NCBI GenBank assembly: GCA_033064195.1
Contig: JARBJD010000002.1
Span: 310,001-374,000 of the forward strand
Length of the DNA: 64,000 nucleotides
Reading direction: 5' to 3'
Source: Blattamonas nauphoetae
Lineage: Eukaryota > Preaxostyla > Oxymonadida
A program made the translations under genes and the position numbers. Of this stretch, positions 22,161-32,200 are shown in pieces. The notes under the pieces are model-generated. The model did not search any database. It worked only from the letters and a program-made list of their open reading frames with translations, and was not told the origin of the DNA. Position 1 is the stretch's first letter. Each line of letters begins with the position of its first letter.

Positions 22161-22975
22161 AAGGATTGTATTCGCCTATAAAAGTGATTGGAAGAGATTG
22201 GCATTCTTTGGCAGTGATGTCGTCAATAGATGAATTAGTGAAATGCAATAAAAGGAATTGTACATGATTTTAGCCTTGTCGATTAAGTTGCTATTTACCA
22301 AGAAACATCTTACTGAAGACTTTTTATGTGTGATTTTGCTGTATTTTAATAATTTGTTTGTTTGTACAAGACAAACGATTCTGAAAAATGATAAAAAAGA
22401 ATAATTGTTGTTGTGTCATCAAATCGTCCAGTGTCACCAATCCAGCTTTTTTTCTATGAAGGACCATTTTGGTCAAACTTAGAAAAATTTGAGAATTATA
22501 CTCCCACGCGATCCCGAGAAAACCTCAAAATACCCCCTTTTGCCCGATGAAAAAAATCGTTTTGACAATATCGAAACAACCAGTGAATCGGTTTCGAACC
22601 CTGTCCGTGGCCACAGCGGAGTAGCGACTTGTCTCCACGAGATTTCTGGCTGTGGAGCTATCTGGAGGAGCGAGTCTTTCCGAGAGAACCGAAAACAAAG
22701 GCAGACCTTGAACGTTTTATCACCGAAGAGTTGATCAAAATCCCGTCAATACTGTTTGATCGCGTAGTTGGGAGTGTGTTGGCCTGGGAAAACTTAGAAA
22801 AAATTAAGTATTTGAATGTGTCTCCCAGTATTCGCTGTGAAAACCTCGATAAAAAGTTACTAAAATCGAGAAAAAATCTGAACTCATTTAACATTCACTA
22901 AATCATATTACAAAAACGTTGTTTCACAATGTTTTAGTGAATGAAACTGTGTCAAAACTAGGTTCTCTAAACGAA

Positions 22976-23562
22976 GATGACATCCATTCGTTGTGCACAA
23001 CTAAAGAAAGAACTCTCGAAAAAAGAAAAACTTGGAGGTGTGGGCAAGGTGGTTGAGATTGATGAGTGCTGGTCTTCGAAGGGCAAAGGTCACGGTGGGA
23101 AGACAAGATTCAACTATACCATTCTTGGAAGCGTCGAAAAGGAAGAAGGAAAACCATCCTCTCCTTTTTTCATTCGAAGGATTGAATGATGAGATTGGTT
23201 CGATTCACGAAAAAGGCAACCACAGCGAAAAAGAACAGGTGAATGCAAACTGATTCACAACCAATCACGTGGAAACATTCTGGCAACATCTCAGGCTCTC
23301 ACTCCCTCCCTTTGGTGTCCCAAAGCTTCATCACGATTCATATTTTCACACTCATCTCTATCGAAAGAATGTCGTGGATGAAATCCAGTTCTTCAAGGAT
23401 TGTGGATCTATGTCGGACGAACAACTTTCACATCTGGAAGAACTCCAAAACACAAATGTTGAATCGGAAAAAGAAGCTGATACAATGAGGAAGGAGGTTT
23501 CTGCTCACCATTCCCTCGAAAAAATTGCACAAACCACATCGGAGTTGGCAGAACCCACTTGA
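22976..23562 (+). mobile_element. Merlin/IS1016-like (ISXO2-type DDE) transposase remnant
   Basis: VGKVVEIDECWSSKGKGHGG matches the (G)VVEIDE motif with the first catalytic Asp of ISXO2-like transposases used by Merlin elements. About 250 bp on, VETFWQHLRLSLPPFGVPKL matches the (N)xVEsfWxxLK C-terminal motif with the last catalytic Glu, followed by a charged helical tail to 23562. The pieces are in different frames and the middle (second Asp) is not readable, so it is broken. No terminal repeats were recognised. Confidence 0.65.
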
Positions 23563-23640
23563 GGTAAGTTCAATCCAAATATGGAGAGGCGTCGCCGACG
23601 GTGATTGTTGGATTTTGGAGTATTTTCCATGAAAGAAATG

Positions 23641-23857
23641 GGTCAGAATTTTTGACATCACTCAAAAGTTCGACACTCACAAACAAAAAAAAGCAATTAA
23701 CCACTCTTGTCGCAGCTTGATCAAAGATCTCGAAAAGATTCTTCAATCATGTCATCTACAAATTCCAGAGAAAGGTTGATTCATTTCTCAACCATGAGAG
23801 GAGAATAGTTTTGAATGTTGGTCTTCGGACTTTTGAATGATGTCAAAAATTTTGACC
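23641..23857. mobile_element. Short inverted-repeat element, copy 2 (217 bp, MITE)
   Basis: The ends GGTCAGAATTTTTGACATCA and (reverse complement) GGTCAAAATTTTTGACATCA form a terminal inverted repeat of about 30 bp. The flanks are GAAATG and CAAATC, a possible 6-bp duplication that has drifted at its outer bases. The whole element is close to the reverse complement of copy 3 at 25499-25714 (roughly 90% by eye). It has no coding capacity. Confidence 0.75.
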
Positions 23858-24089
23858 CAAATCAACAGAACCAAACTCTCGACAATAATTTGAAGAAACA
23901 TTTTTTTGTGTAGAAAACTCGAGATATGTGTGAATGCATCGTGATTTCAGCCTGCCAAGTTCCTGACACGCAGCGAGTCACAAAAGGTATTTTGTCTCAC
24001 AGATAGATCTTGTTATTCCGCAAATGGTGTTCACATTCCGCAAATGTGGTTGTTCCGCAGATGTGGTGGTGTTCCGCGTATGAGGATTC

Positions 24090-24345
24090 ATGCCTCCAAA
24101 ACAAGTCATCCGTCTTGCACCGAATAAAGTGCATTATTATTGTAAAGATCTCGACCAAAGGTGCTCAACAAAAAAAAAGCTATTTTCTTCTTGGAGTTTT
24201 TTGTCGAGAAAAAGTTGGGTTTTTTGCCTATTTTCCCAAATACTTACAATATATTCTCATTTTGTTGATCAAAATGTTCATGTCACCAAAAAAACGTTAC
24301 TACAAAATATTACATCAAAATTGATACACGGGTTGTGACGGTATT
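24090..24345. repeat. Dispersed non-coding repeat, related copies at about 20790-21050 and 28600-28700
   Basis: Shared landmarks are AATAAAGTGCATT, AAAGATCTCGAC, a GGGTTTTTTG stretch, and a CACGGGTTGT end followed by an ATTGCCGA- or ATTGCCAA-like tail. The first two copies align over about 250 bp with many differences (perhaps 70% identity by eye); the third keeps only the last 100 bp. One copy lies inside inverted-repeat element 1 and another just upstream of a mariner piece, so it may be old mariner flank. Confidence 0.55.
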
Positions 24346-24479
24346 GCCGAATCGATATTTTTGATTGGGCAAAAGTGAGTCTTTTGAGGTTTTCTCTGAT
24401 TCACATGGGTCTAGAATTGAAACAAATATTTGCATGCTAAGTTTGACAAATATCTATTTTTCAACCCCTGATTCCAGGA

Positions 24480-24860
24480 TAAGCAAATTTTTCGGATGAA
24501 TCCCACATCGATCGGACTCTAATATTCACACTGGCTCTACGATCAAGACTATCTCGAACGGCAACGTTTTTGTCGGTGGTTCCTCAAACAAAGCCACATT
24601 TTCTCAACAGTGTATGGTTCTCGGACGAAACAAGATTTACTCCGAACAAAACCATCAATCGTCACAACTGTTTCTTCTATTCTCGAACGAACCCGCATTA
24701 TCATGTGGAAATTCCATACACACGTCGTGGACTTAACGGATGGTCCGCGATCTCGAGTTGTGGAATTGGTGGGTCTATATTCTTCGATGGAAATACGAAC
24801 CAACCAAAATACAGGCAGATGTCCAGACGACAGTTCTCCCCGGCTTGCACAGAACTTGAT
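24480..24860 (+). mobile_element. Tc1/mariner transposase fragment B
   Basis: VWFSDETRFTPNKTINRHNC and NPHYHVEIPYTRRGLNGWSA match the first-Asp region of the same transposase family as the copy at 20360-22880 and include the part that is interrupted there. Then SSCGIGGSIFFDG fits the following strand. The second and third catalytic regions are absent: the fragment stops where the CRESS Rep-like sequence begins, at about 24862. Confidence 0.7.
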
Positions 24861-24861
24861 C

Positions 24862-25196
24862 AATGAAAATGTTCGTGGTGTTTCACCCTTAATAACTATT
24901 CCGATGAAGACGAGAACACATTGAAGGGACTATCGTGTTGGTACATGGTCTTCGGCCATGAGGTTGGCGACTCTGGCACCACACACCTCCAGGGGTACAT
25001 CGTCTTTCAGACCGTCAAATCACTATCTCAGGTTAAGACAATTATCCCGAGAGCATATTGGGAGCAGGAAAAGGGCTCTCTCGAACAGAATTACAACTAT
25101 TGCACGAAACAACCAAGCAATTGATTGAAACAAGATCTATGGACACAGTCATTGAAACGAACCCCGAAATCTTCGTTAAAAATGCTTCCGGTTTGT
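24862..25196 (+). pseudogene. Fossil fragment of a CRESS-DNA-virus Rep gene (HUH endonuclease domain)
   Basis: An endogenous virus-like remnant of about 335 bp, similar to the replication-initiator protein of circovirus-like single-stranded DNA viruses. Three rolling-circle motifs are visible in order: motif I (FTLNNYS) at about 24876, motif II (THLQGYIVF) at about 24980, and motif III (YCTK) at about 25098, with the typical SQVKTIIP spacer between II and III. After that comes a short segment like the linker of these proteins (ETNPEIFVKNASGL). The superfamily-3 helicase half is missing and the piece is broken. It abuts a mariner fragment. It is likely an old insertion, since it is truncated and lies among decayed elements; its age cannot be measured here. 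Confidence 0.75.
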
Positions 25197-25498
25197 GACG
25201 CCTCCCTACTCATGAAAAAAATAGACGTGTGATTAACAGACCTTAGAGATTGATCTCAATGATCTCAAGATTTTTGACATCAAGATTTAATCTACCTGTA
25301 GTTTTCTCTTTTCTTCTCAAATCACGTTAATTAAATCCATATTGTCACACAATTTTTTCTGAGAATCCTCAATTTCCTAAATATGTCAAAAAAACAATGA
25401 CTGTTTTTCATCACACTTTTTTACGTTGTAGCAAACATGAACACGAAAGAATTACTTTCTGAAGTGCTATTAACATGTATTCTGATCAAGCCCATCTG

Positions 25499-25714
25499 GG
25501 TCAGAATTTATGACATCATTCAAAAGTCCGAAAACCAACATTCAAAACCAATCTCCTCTCGTAGTTGAGAAATTGATCGACCTTTCTCTGGAATTTGTAG
25601 ATGACATGATTAAATAATCTTTTCGAGATCTTTGATCAAGCTGCGACAAGAGTGGTTAATTGCTTTTTTTGTTTGTGAGTGTCGAACTGTTGAATGATTT
25701 CAAAAATACTGACC
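25499..25714. mobile_element. Short inverted-repeat element, copy 3 (216 bp, MITE)
   Basis: Ends GGTCAGAATTTATGACATCA and (reverse complement) GGTCAGTATTTTTGAAATCA, flanked by CATCTG and CATTTG (25493-25498, 25715-25720), a 6-bp duplication with one difference. In inverted orientation it matches copy 2 along its whole length. No coding capacity. Confidence 0.75.
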
Positions 25715-26429
25715 CATTTGGAAGTGTTCTTTCCGGCAGATGTCCGCCAAATCGAAAGAATGAGAGGAAGAAATGTGGTTGAGTGTAATCTGTTGTCGAA
25801 AGTAGTTGATGAGTTGATCAACAGTCTTGATTGATTGGTCCATTTTGTTCGTTCGGATTTAGGCAGCAGGTCGACCAAATGCTCCATCACAGACACAATT
25901 CCCATGGCCTTCACGAAAGAAGGTCAGAGATACTGAGCATGTGTGAATATAAGCCTGTGAGCGAAGAAGAATGAAATACAGGAGTGTGCGTCATGGTTGA
26001 GGGTCTGAGAAAGAAAATGAAAATATCGAATGTCGTGGGTTTAATCTTCTCGTTTGGTGAACAAAGCAAATCCAAGATGTGAGATTTGATATTTCCTACA
26101 AAAGTCTGTTGAATGTTGATGAGGAGGAACACAGAACCTCCAATTTCCTTGAAGTCAAAAACGAGGAGACCTTGTCCGATTTTCAGCTTGATTCTTGTGA
26201 TCTTGGAGTTGTTTATCGTTTTACTCTCCAGGTGACAGATCCCTTCCTAAGTTCTTCTAGTCATCCACATCGGTTCGAACAATCTGTTCTACGCTTCGGC
26301 TTTGGCAGATGGGTACAGAACCGTCGAAAAGTTGCTTTTGAGATCTGATTTGTCGGATGCTGGGTGCAAAATAAGCGGTTGAGGTTTGCTTGAGAGTCAA
26401 TCAGTGATCTGGGAGACCATCTCCATTCA
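25715..26429. other. Unresolved sequence within the transposon block
   Basis: No gene recognised. The minus strand has a protein-like open piece at about 25730-25850 (including VDQLINYFRQQITLNHISSS) and the plus strand one at 26100-26348 (YKSLLNVDEEEHRTSNFLEV). Neither matches a family I know; they may be parts of decayed elements. Confidence 0.3.
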
Positions 26430-26980
26430 TTTTTGTCCTTTTCGATTGTCAGAGGGAGGGTTTCTTCTTGGATTCACAATTCCTCCATCGTCATTTGCAT
26501 CAATTGGGATGGGGTCGTTTTGTGGGGCATTGATCTTGAGCTTTGATGATTGATATCGTGCGAATTCTGGCGGAATTTGTGGAAATGGTACCATTAGAAG
26601 ACAAGGAAGAGATTCGCCGTCTGCAGCCACAGTGGAAGTTATAGACGTTTTCGGCGGGAGCAGAATATGGGGAACAATTGGTCGAGGGTCTCCAGGACCG
26701 ACAGCGACCAGTTTGTATGGAGATGTGCCGAATTGCAGAAACTTTCGTCGAAATAAAATAAGAGTGAAACGTCACAAAAATATGTAGTCCTTAATAGAAT
26801 ATATGTGTTGAACCAAGGTTCAATCACCTCCCGCGAGGTCTGCCTAAAACATTCGTGTGGGAACAGCTGTGACTTTTTGAACGAACTATTGTTAAACTTT
26901 CGGACGAAGGAACAGCCGTATGCACTAGAGAGAGTGGGGTACTCTTCGTCCTGTGGTCTCCCATGTATTGCATCCAAACA
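26430..26980 (-). pseudogene. pogo/Tigger-like transposase fragment B
   Basis: Minus strand. FYFDESFCNSAHLHT gives the first DE(S/T) catalytic motif; in another frame follow GPGDPRPIVPHILLPPKTSI and TVAADGESLPCLLMVPFPQI, the same order and spacing as in fragment A (DETHIHT...LFLVAANGEATL...PPEL). The frame is broken and both ends are missing. It is related to, but clearly diverged from, fragment A. Confidence 0.5.
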
Positions 26981-27741
26981 CTATTCAAAAAAAGGAAAAA
27001 ATATTACGATATACCAATTTTCTGATCGATGATGCGTTGAAAAAGGTCCGATGTTATTTATCCTCGTTTATCCGTTATTCTATTGACATTCACTCATCAC
27101 TACAAACTTTTGACAGGCGGCCAACTATTCCGCATGGCCTCTGCTTTTTCAGACTGGCAATTGCCAGTCTGAGGATCCGGACAGGCACGAGGTTGAGGCG
27201 GAGAACTCGAGCGTATGTGATGCTGTGGTCGCGACGTAATGTGCTCTTCCTTAGAAAATGGTTCCCTTCCGGCTGTCCGTAGGCTTTTTCGTGGAACTTG
27301 GGCCAGGTAGGATTTCAGAGGCTCAGGTTAATTTGGTCCTCCCCAAGTGTCGAAGTGAATGTCAGTCGCCATGGAAACAGAAGAGAATGCCCACTATGTG
27401 GACCCAACAGGAAGACGGTGTTTCATGGTGAAAGAACATAGAAAAAACAAAAAAACAGGACAATGGAGAGGATGGGGCGTTTTTATCATTTTGAACTTTC
27501 ACCACACATTTTCCCTTCTTTTTCGGTCACAATTGTTCAAAAATTGAAAGAATTGATTAATAGTTTATGTGTAGTGGTGTTAAAACAATCGGAATCAACA
27601 TCATCGTCATCGTGTTCATTCTATGCCGATCCAGTTCGAAAGAGACGTACGAATTCCTCTCTCTCAGCCTGTTGCTTTCGATAGAGTTGTTTTTTCTGTC
27701 TATGATTGATTTCTTTGCTTGCGGCAGCGGAAACAGTCCTC
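26981..27741. other. Unresolved sequence with a 24-bp palindrome
   Basis: No gene recognised. It contains a perfect palindrome at 27149-27172 (half-site TCAGACTGGCAA). A plus-strand open piece at 27371-27480 (METEENAHYVDPTGRRCFMV) is protein-like but unidentified. Confidence 0.3.
27149..27172. repeat. Perfect 24-bp palindrome
   Basis: The half-site TCAGACTGGCAA is followed directly by its reverse complement with no spacer. It lies in a stretch without genes between two transposase fragments. It could be a former joint of two inverted-repeat ends. Confidence 0.8.
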
Positions 27742-28182
27742 TCACAAAAAATCGTCAGGAATGTCGTAAATGTCACCTTTTTCGATGTGGATCTTTGTCA
27801 ACCACCGTGCAATCTTGAAATCCTTTGTGATATGCTCCATTCCACCATCATACTTTCCTCCCCTTCGAAGCCAGATCGATTTCAATCTTCCAAAGAATCG
27901 TTCGACATGAATGCATTCTGAAGCAATCATCATATTGATCGCAATCTCATCGTCATCACGTGAACCCTCTATTTGACGTTTTGTTGGGTGAAGAAATCGA
28001 AGAGTTGGAAAGGTTCCAAGGTATCCTTTGTCACCAAGAATTCCCCATTTTGCTTCACGATCATCCTGATATTGTTCTTTTTCTTGATCTGTTTTTGTTA
28101 CATATTGTTCAATTTGAGTCAACGTGTCAGAAAAGAGAGACACATCATACTGGAACCAATATTTCAAAAAAAAGCATTTCAT
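27742..28182 (-). pseudogene. PIF/Harbinger-like (DDE_4) transposase fragment
   Basis: Minus strand, about 146 residues. WGILGDKGYLGTFPTLRFLH carries the DKGY motif with the second catalytic Asp, and ASECIHVERFFGRLKSIWLR the (S/A)xRIxVERxxGRLK motif with the last catalytic Glu, followed by FKIARWLTKIHI, the usual C-terminal helix. The upstream part of the core (first Asp) is only vaguely visible, and the sequence further upstream (28190-28560, Pro/Ser-rich) is not recognisably Harbinger. Broken; ends not found. Confidence 0.7.
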
Positions 28183-29247
28183 TCTGGAATGTCAGTTTTG
28201 CTCTCGGTCCTCGATGGAGGGTGAGATTGTCTTTGTCGATTCTGAGTTGATTCCATAAATTACCTTCATCAAATTTTGACTAGAGGATTCCTTCTGTTGG
28301 AGATACTGGAACCATCGGGCGAGCTTCAAGGAACACCTGTTTTTGGGCATTTCTGAGCTCTCCGAAAGATTGGACTCCGGTTGATTCTTTTCGCCTTTGT
28401 GGTCGAATTGGTGAGAAAGTTGGTGATATTGTATGTGAGTATCGAATGGATGATGTCGATCTCGGAGTTGGAACGAGAGGGGAAGCTGGAGCCTTCTGAG
28501 CTTCATCAGGATTTCCGACGGCACTACTAGAGAACTTTTTTAGTTTTTCAGTCACGTTTTGGCTTTTTCTCGACCAACAATTTTAAGGGAAAAATGTGTT
28601 TTCTTCGGTCTCAAATGGATTGATTTCTCCAAAAAAACGTCTCTGTAGAAAATTTTATCCAAATCGGATCACAGGTTGTGAAGAGATGATGAGAACACAT
28701 GAAAAAAGTGGCCAAGAAGACATATTTTGATGTTGATTTTTGGGATCGTTCTCGTGAAACCAGACATGACAAAAAAAGTCTAAAAATCCGATCTCGACCG
28801 CTAAATTGTTATTTCTTTTGAGAATAACTTGCTCTCTGAGTCTTCTCGTTTTATTCACAGATATTCATGACGAAGTCGAGTCGTTCGAGTGACGATTGAT
28901 GCAATATTCTCAAGAGGGTTAAAACCAGAGGCAAATGAAAAGGCATTTTTCTTGATACTACTGACCAAATCAACTTCTACACCACCAAATACTGTTCATT
29001 CACAACTCCTTTCAACCACAGTGAAGTTTACGAAAAATGGTTGAAGGGTTTGCTCTTCCAAGATTTCAAATAATGATTCACAAGTGTCGTAGTTCACCGT
29101 AGAGCCGTTTTGTGATCTATCAATATTGAATTGGGAAATTCGAACTTTTAACAGGGTTTTAGTTCCTCTGTCAAAGTTCCATGAGCGATTTCATCGAATC
29201 GAAATGTGATCTGGCCCGATAGATTTCTTCTTTGGGGGCCGTCACGG
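28183..29247. other. Gap between the transposon block and the Furry-type gene
   Basis: A minus-strand open piece at 28280-28555 (containing SSIRYSHTISPTFSPIRPQR) is low-complexity and unidentified. About 28600-28700 resembles the dispersed repeat at 24090-24345. The last 300 bases before 29248 should contain the promoter or a first exon of the Furry-type gene; an ATG-led piece near 29181 (MSDFIESKCDLAR) is possible but unproven. Confidence 0.35.
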
Positions 29248-32200
29248 ATGACGACCAACCAGAGAGTACTTTCCAATCAACTCAAGTCCCTCGAACATGT
29301 CGCCCTCCGCAAGATATCAGGCTTCGTAAATGATCAAAATGGAACCACCCTTGCGGAAACATTCGACTTTTCATGCAATCAGCAATTTCACGCAGGATTG
29401 TCTTTGTTGTCGCGATCTTCACAGGGAGATTATGTTCAGACACTCCTTTCTGTTCTGAATCTGTTTGATCAAATGTATCTTTCTCCTTTTTTCTATCATC
29501 TTTCATCCTTTTTTCTTTAGATGCACAATCGACAAAGACAGAACTTCAGAGATTTTTGTGTTTCGTGGATTGGCATGCTTACCTTCTCTATAATTGTTTT
29601 TCTATCCCCAATGATGGTTCACTTAGATTGCTGGTCGATACATGCAAATCATTACTCTTGAGGCTCTCCTTCGTGTTTGTTCGGTTTTTTCTGTTCATAT
29701 AATCAGTCAACATTAGCAAATCAAATTGGACCCCAGCTTTGGGTGACTCTTCGTCGAACTCTAAATCATATTGCTGATCTGAACGATTCGAAAGCTTCCA
29801 AGTCTGTTTTGTCCATTCTGATGACCTATCAGAATTCCTGACGCATTCTTTTCCAAGCTTCATCCATTTATCTCCGAAATTCCTCCACTTATATGTCGAG
29901 TCAACAGTATATTAATCATTTTGCTCATTGTCACAGCAATCATCTCGATGCACTACTTCGATCCAATCGAAACGATCGGACAAATCGATGCTTTCCTTAA
30001 AGGCAACGTTCCTGGTTACGCCGAACCTTACAAAATGGCGCAGATTTACGTCGGATTCCTGACCTCAAGTTCACTAAAACTGGACATCACAATTACTCGC
30101 CCAACCATCATCAAAGTCCTAAAAAAGTTTCAACTATATCTTGAAGATCAAAGTAGACCTGAATTTCTGAATGTTTTATGCTATGGAATCCGAAAAATGT
30201 TGTACACAACAGCCTTCCAAGTTCGTCCAAAACCAGAGAACAAGCAAATCCTAGACGAGTACAAAAAACTGTATGAGTGTGTGGAACCTCTCAAAAAGAA
30301 AACGACCATTGGAGAGAATGCGATGGCTGCGTGCATTATATTGCTGACTGTTTGTCCGGACGATTTTGCGATGGAATCCAGTTGGCAACTAATTTCCTAC
30401 ATTTTTAAAAAGCCCTTCAAGATTATGAAGTCAAAAGCTGTCGATTTTGTAGTTCAATTAACATCTATCCTCCTTCGGTCCACTGCCCAGGCACTTCGAA
30501 CAAACACGACCGCTGGAAACTCGGAAAAAGACAGAAAAACCATCAACAAAACTCTTTTCCAGCGACTTGATGTAATTTTTACAACATTCTTCAACGCCAA
30601 AACCAAGTTATTTGACAATTCGATGGCCCTCTATGTTCAGTGGATTCTTATCGTTGCTTCTTATGCTATCGAACCATCCTTTCGATTTATTAGGAGACTT
30701 CTCGACATGGAGATTGAGAACAGAGAATTTGGGCTTATAGCGACCACTGCTTTATCATCAATTCAGGAACAGGTCACATTTGAACATGTATTCGATCTTC
30801 CTTCACAGGGACTCTTTTTCTATTATCCAACACCACTTTTGTCATTACCCTCGCAAACATCAGCTCCTCTCACAGAAGACTTAATCTCTTTGCGCACAGA
30901 CAAGATTCTACAAGTCTGGCACAATACTCAGTATCAATCTATATCAAACAAGCTTCAAACAAAGTATAGCTCCTCTCAACTCATGCTAAAGAGAGCAGAA
31001 CTCAATACTTTCATTGGACAAGACTTATATTTGCCTCGATTCCCAAAACCATCCGAATTGAATCAAGAAACCACATTTCCGAACGATATACCGAACCGTC
31101 CCCAACCTTCTTTATATTCTTCTGCTCTAACTCAATATCATCAGCATGTTCGTTCGACGAATTGGTCACATATTCGAACCAACTCAAACACATTTCATCC
31201 TTCAGTCTCGAAAGTCAGTACACCACTCCCGTCTGAATCAGTCCGACTCGGGCAATCATTTTCTGAAGTTCCAGCATTATCTTCATCGACACCATTCACA
31301 CGTCGAAGAGTAATTCAGCGAAAAGATCAAAAACAACCTGAAAGAGGTTCATTTCAATCTGTTGACTCAGAAAACACGGGATCGACGATATGGAGAAAGA
31401 GGTTGGAAGGAAGACCACTTCCCTTTCTTACACCGTTCTTTTTTCAGGATCCATCAAACACAACAACAACTGGACAACCGGCATATCTCAGAACCTCCAC
31501 TCACAATTCCAGGATCACTCCTCTCTTTATAGAATCACTTCACTCCTTAAACCCAATCACACAACCGCTATTCACTCGTCTCATCACCCAGTCATTCTCT
31601 ATGACTCTATTTAGACAGCCTAAACTCGTGAAGGGCCAACTATTCGGAAAGGGATTAGCAAACATCCTCACATACACCAATGCAAACACACAAACTCCTT
31701 TTGACAACGCCCCACCCACAAACACATCATTTGGTTCAATCGCAGCACTCAAAAACAAACCGGCATCTGTGAACACAGATATCTTATTAAAAGTGATGAT
31801 TGACTTAGGAAAGAAGTTGATTCTGTCTCAGAATCCATCACAAACACTTCATGACTATCTTCAACACCAGCAACCTCAAAATACAGCAAACCCCAACGTT
31901 ATCATAAATCCTCTCCTCATCACGAATCTAATCCGCCTCACATTCCTCAACACCAACACAAAACTCAAGAGAACAGATTTAGTTCAATTGATCATTTCTA
32001 TGTCATGCTTCCCGGACTCCTCTTTGAAAGATGAAGTAACCAATATTTTGACATATCTCTGTCTCTACGGAAATGACTTCACGATTGTCTGTGACTCATA
32101 CATATCAATTCTTTCTGATGTACAAATGGATGGAAGTGGAAGAGAGGTCGAACTGTTGACGTGTTTGAACGAGGTCATTCGGAGATGGACTCAAGGCTTG

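Larger units (their letters stand above)
21572..22603. mobile_element. hAT-like insertion (1,032 bp) inside the mariner
   Basis: It is flanked by a perfect 8-bp duplication TCCGTGGC (21564-21571 and 22604-22611). The ends are short imperfect inverted repeats, CAGGTTTCAAAAGG on the left and CAGGGTTCGAAACC (reverse complement) on the right. An 8-bp target duplication with CAGG-type ends is typical of hAT elements. It carries no hAT transposase; it contains a minus-strand pogo-like transposase piece. It is best seen as a non-autonomous or chimeric element. Confidence 0.7.
20360..22880 (+). mobile_element. Tc1/mariner-superfamily transposon, broken and carrying two insertions
   Basis: DDE transposase pieces in order: IWFSDEKMFRANRTV (first catalytic Asp) at about 20430, FFFTQTVTGPIYVKMLRSDF and YFQQDGSPPHTARGTIQYLN (second Asp) at 21360-21530, WIGKHRQHPWP at 21541-21573, and SSDLSPRDFWLWSYLEERVF (third acidic position) at 22620-22680, with a helical C terminus to about 22810. 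Two insertions interrupt it, at 20526-21288 and 21572-22603. When both are left out the flanking sequence reads continuously (PHYHVEVPNERIV across the first site, HPWPQRSSDLSP across the second), which fixes the insertion order: mariner first. It is decayed, with at least one further stop. The element's own terminal repeats were not identified. Confidence 0.8.

Noticed and set aside
24921-25124. Reading the Rep-like fragment as an active host gene
   Set aside because: It lacks the helicase half, is flanked by decayed transposons, and has no start or stop context of a host gene.
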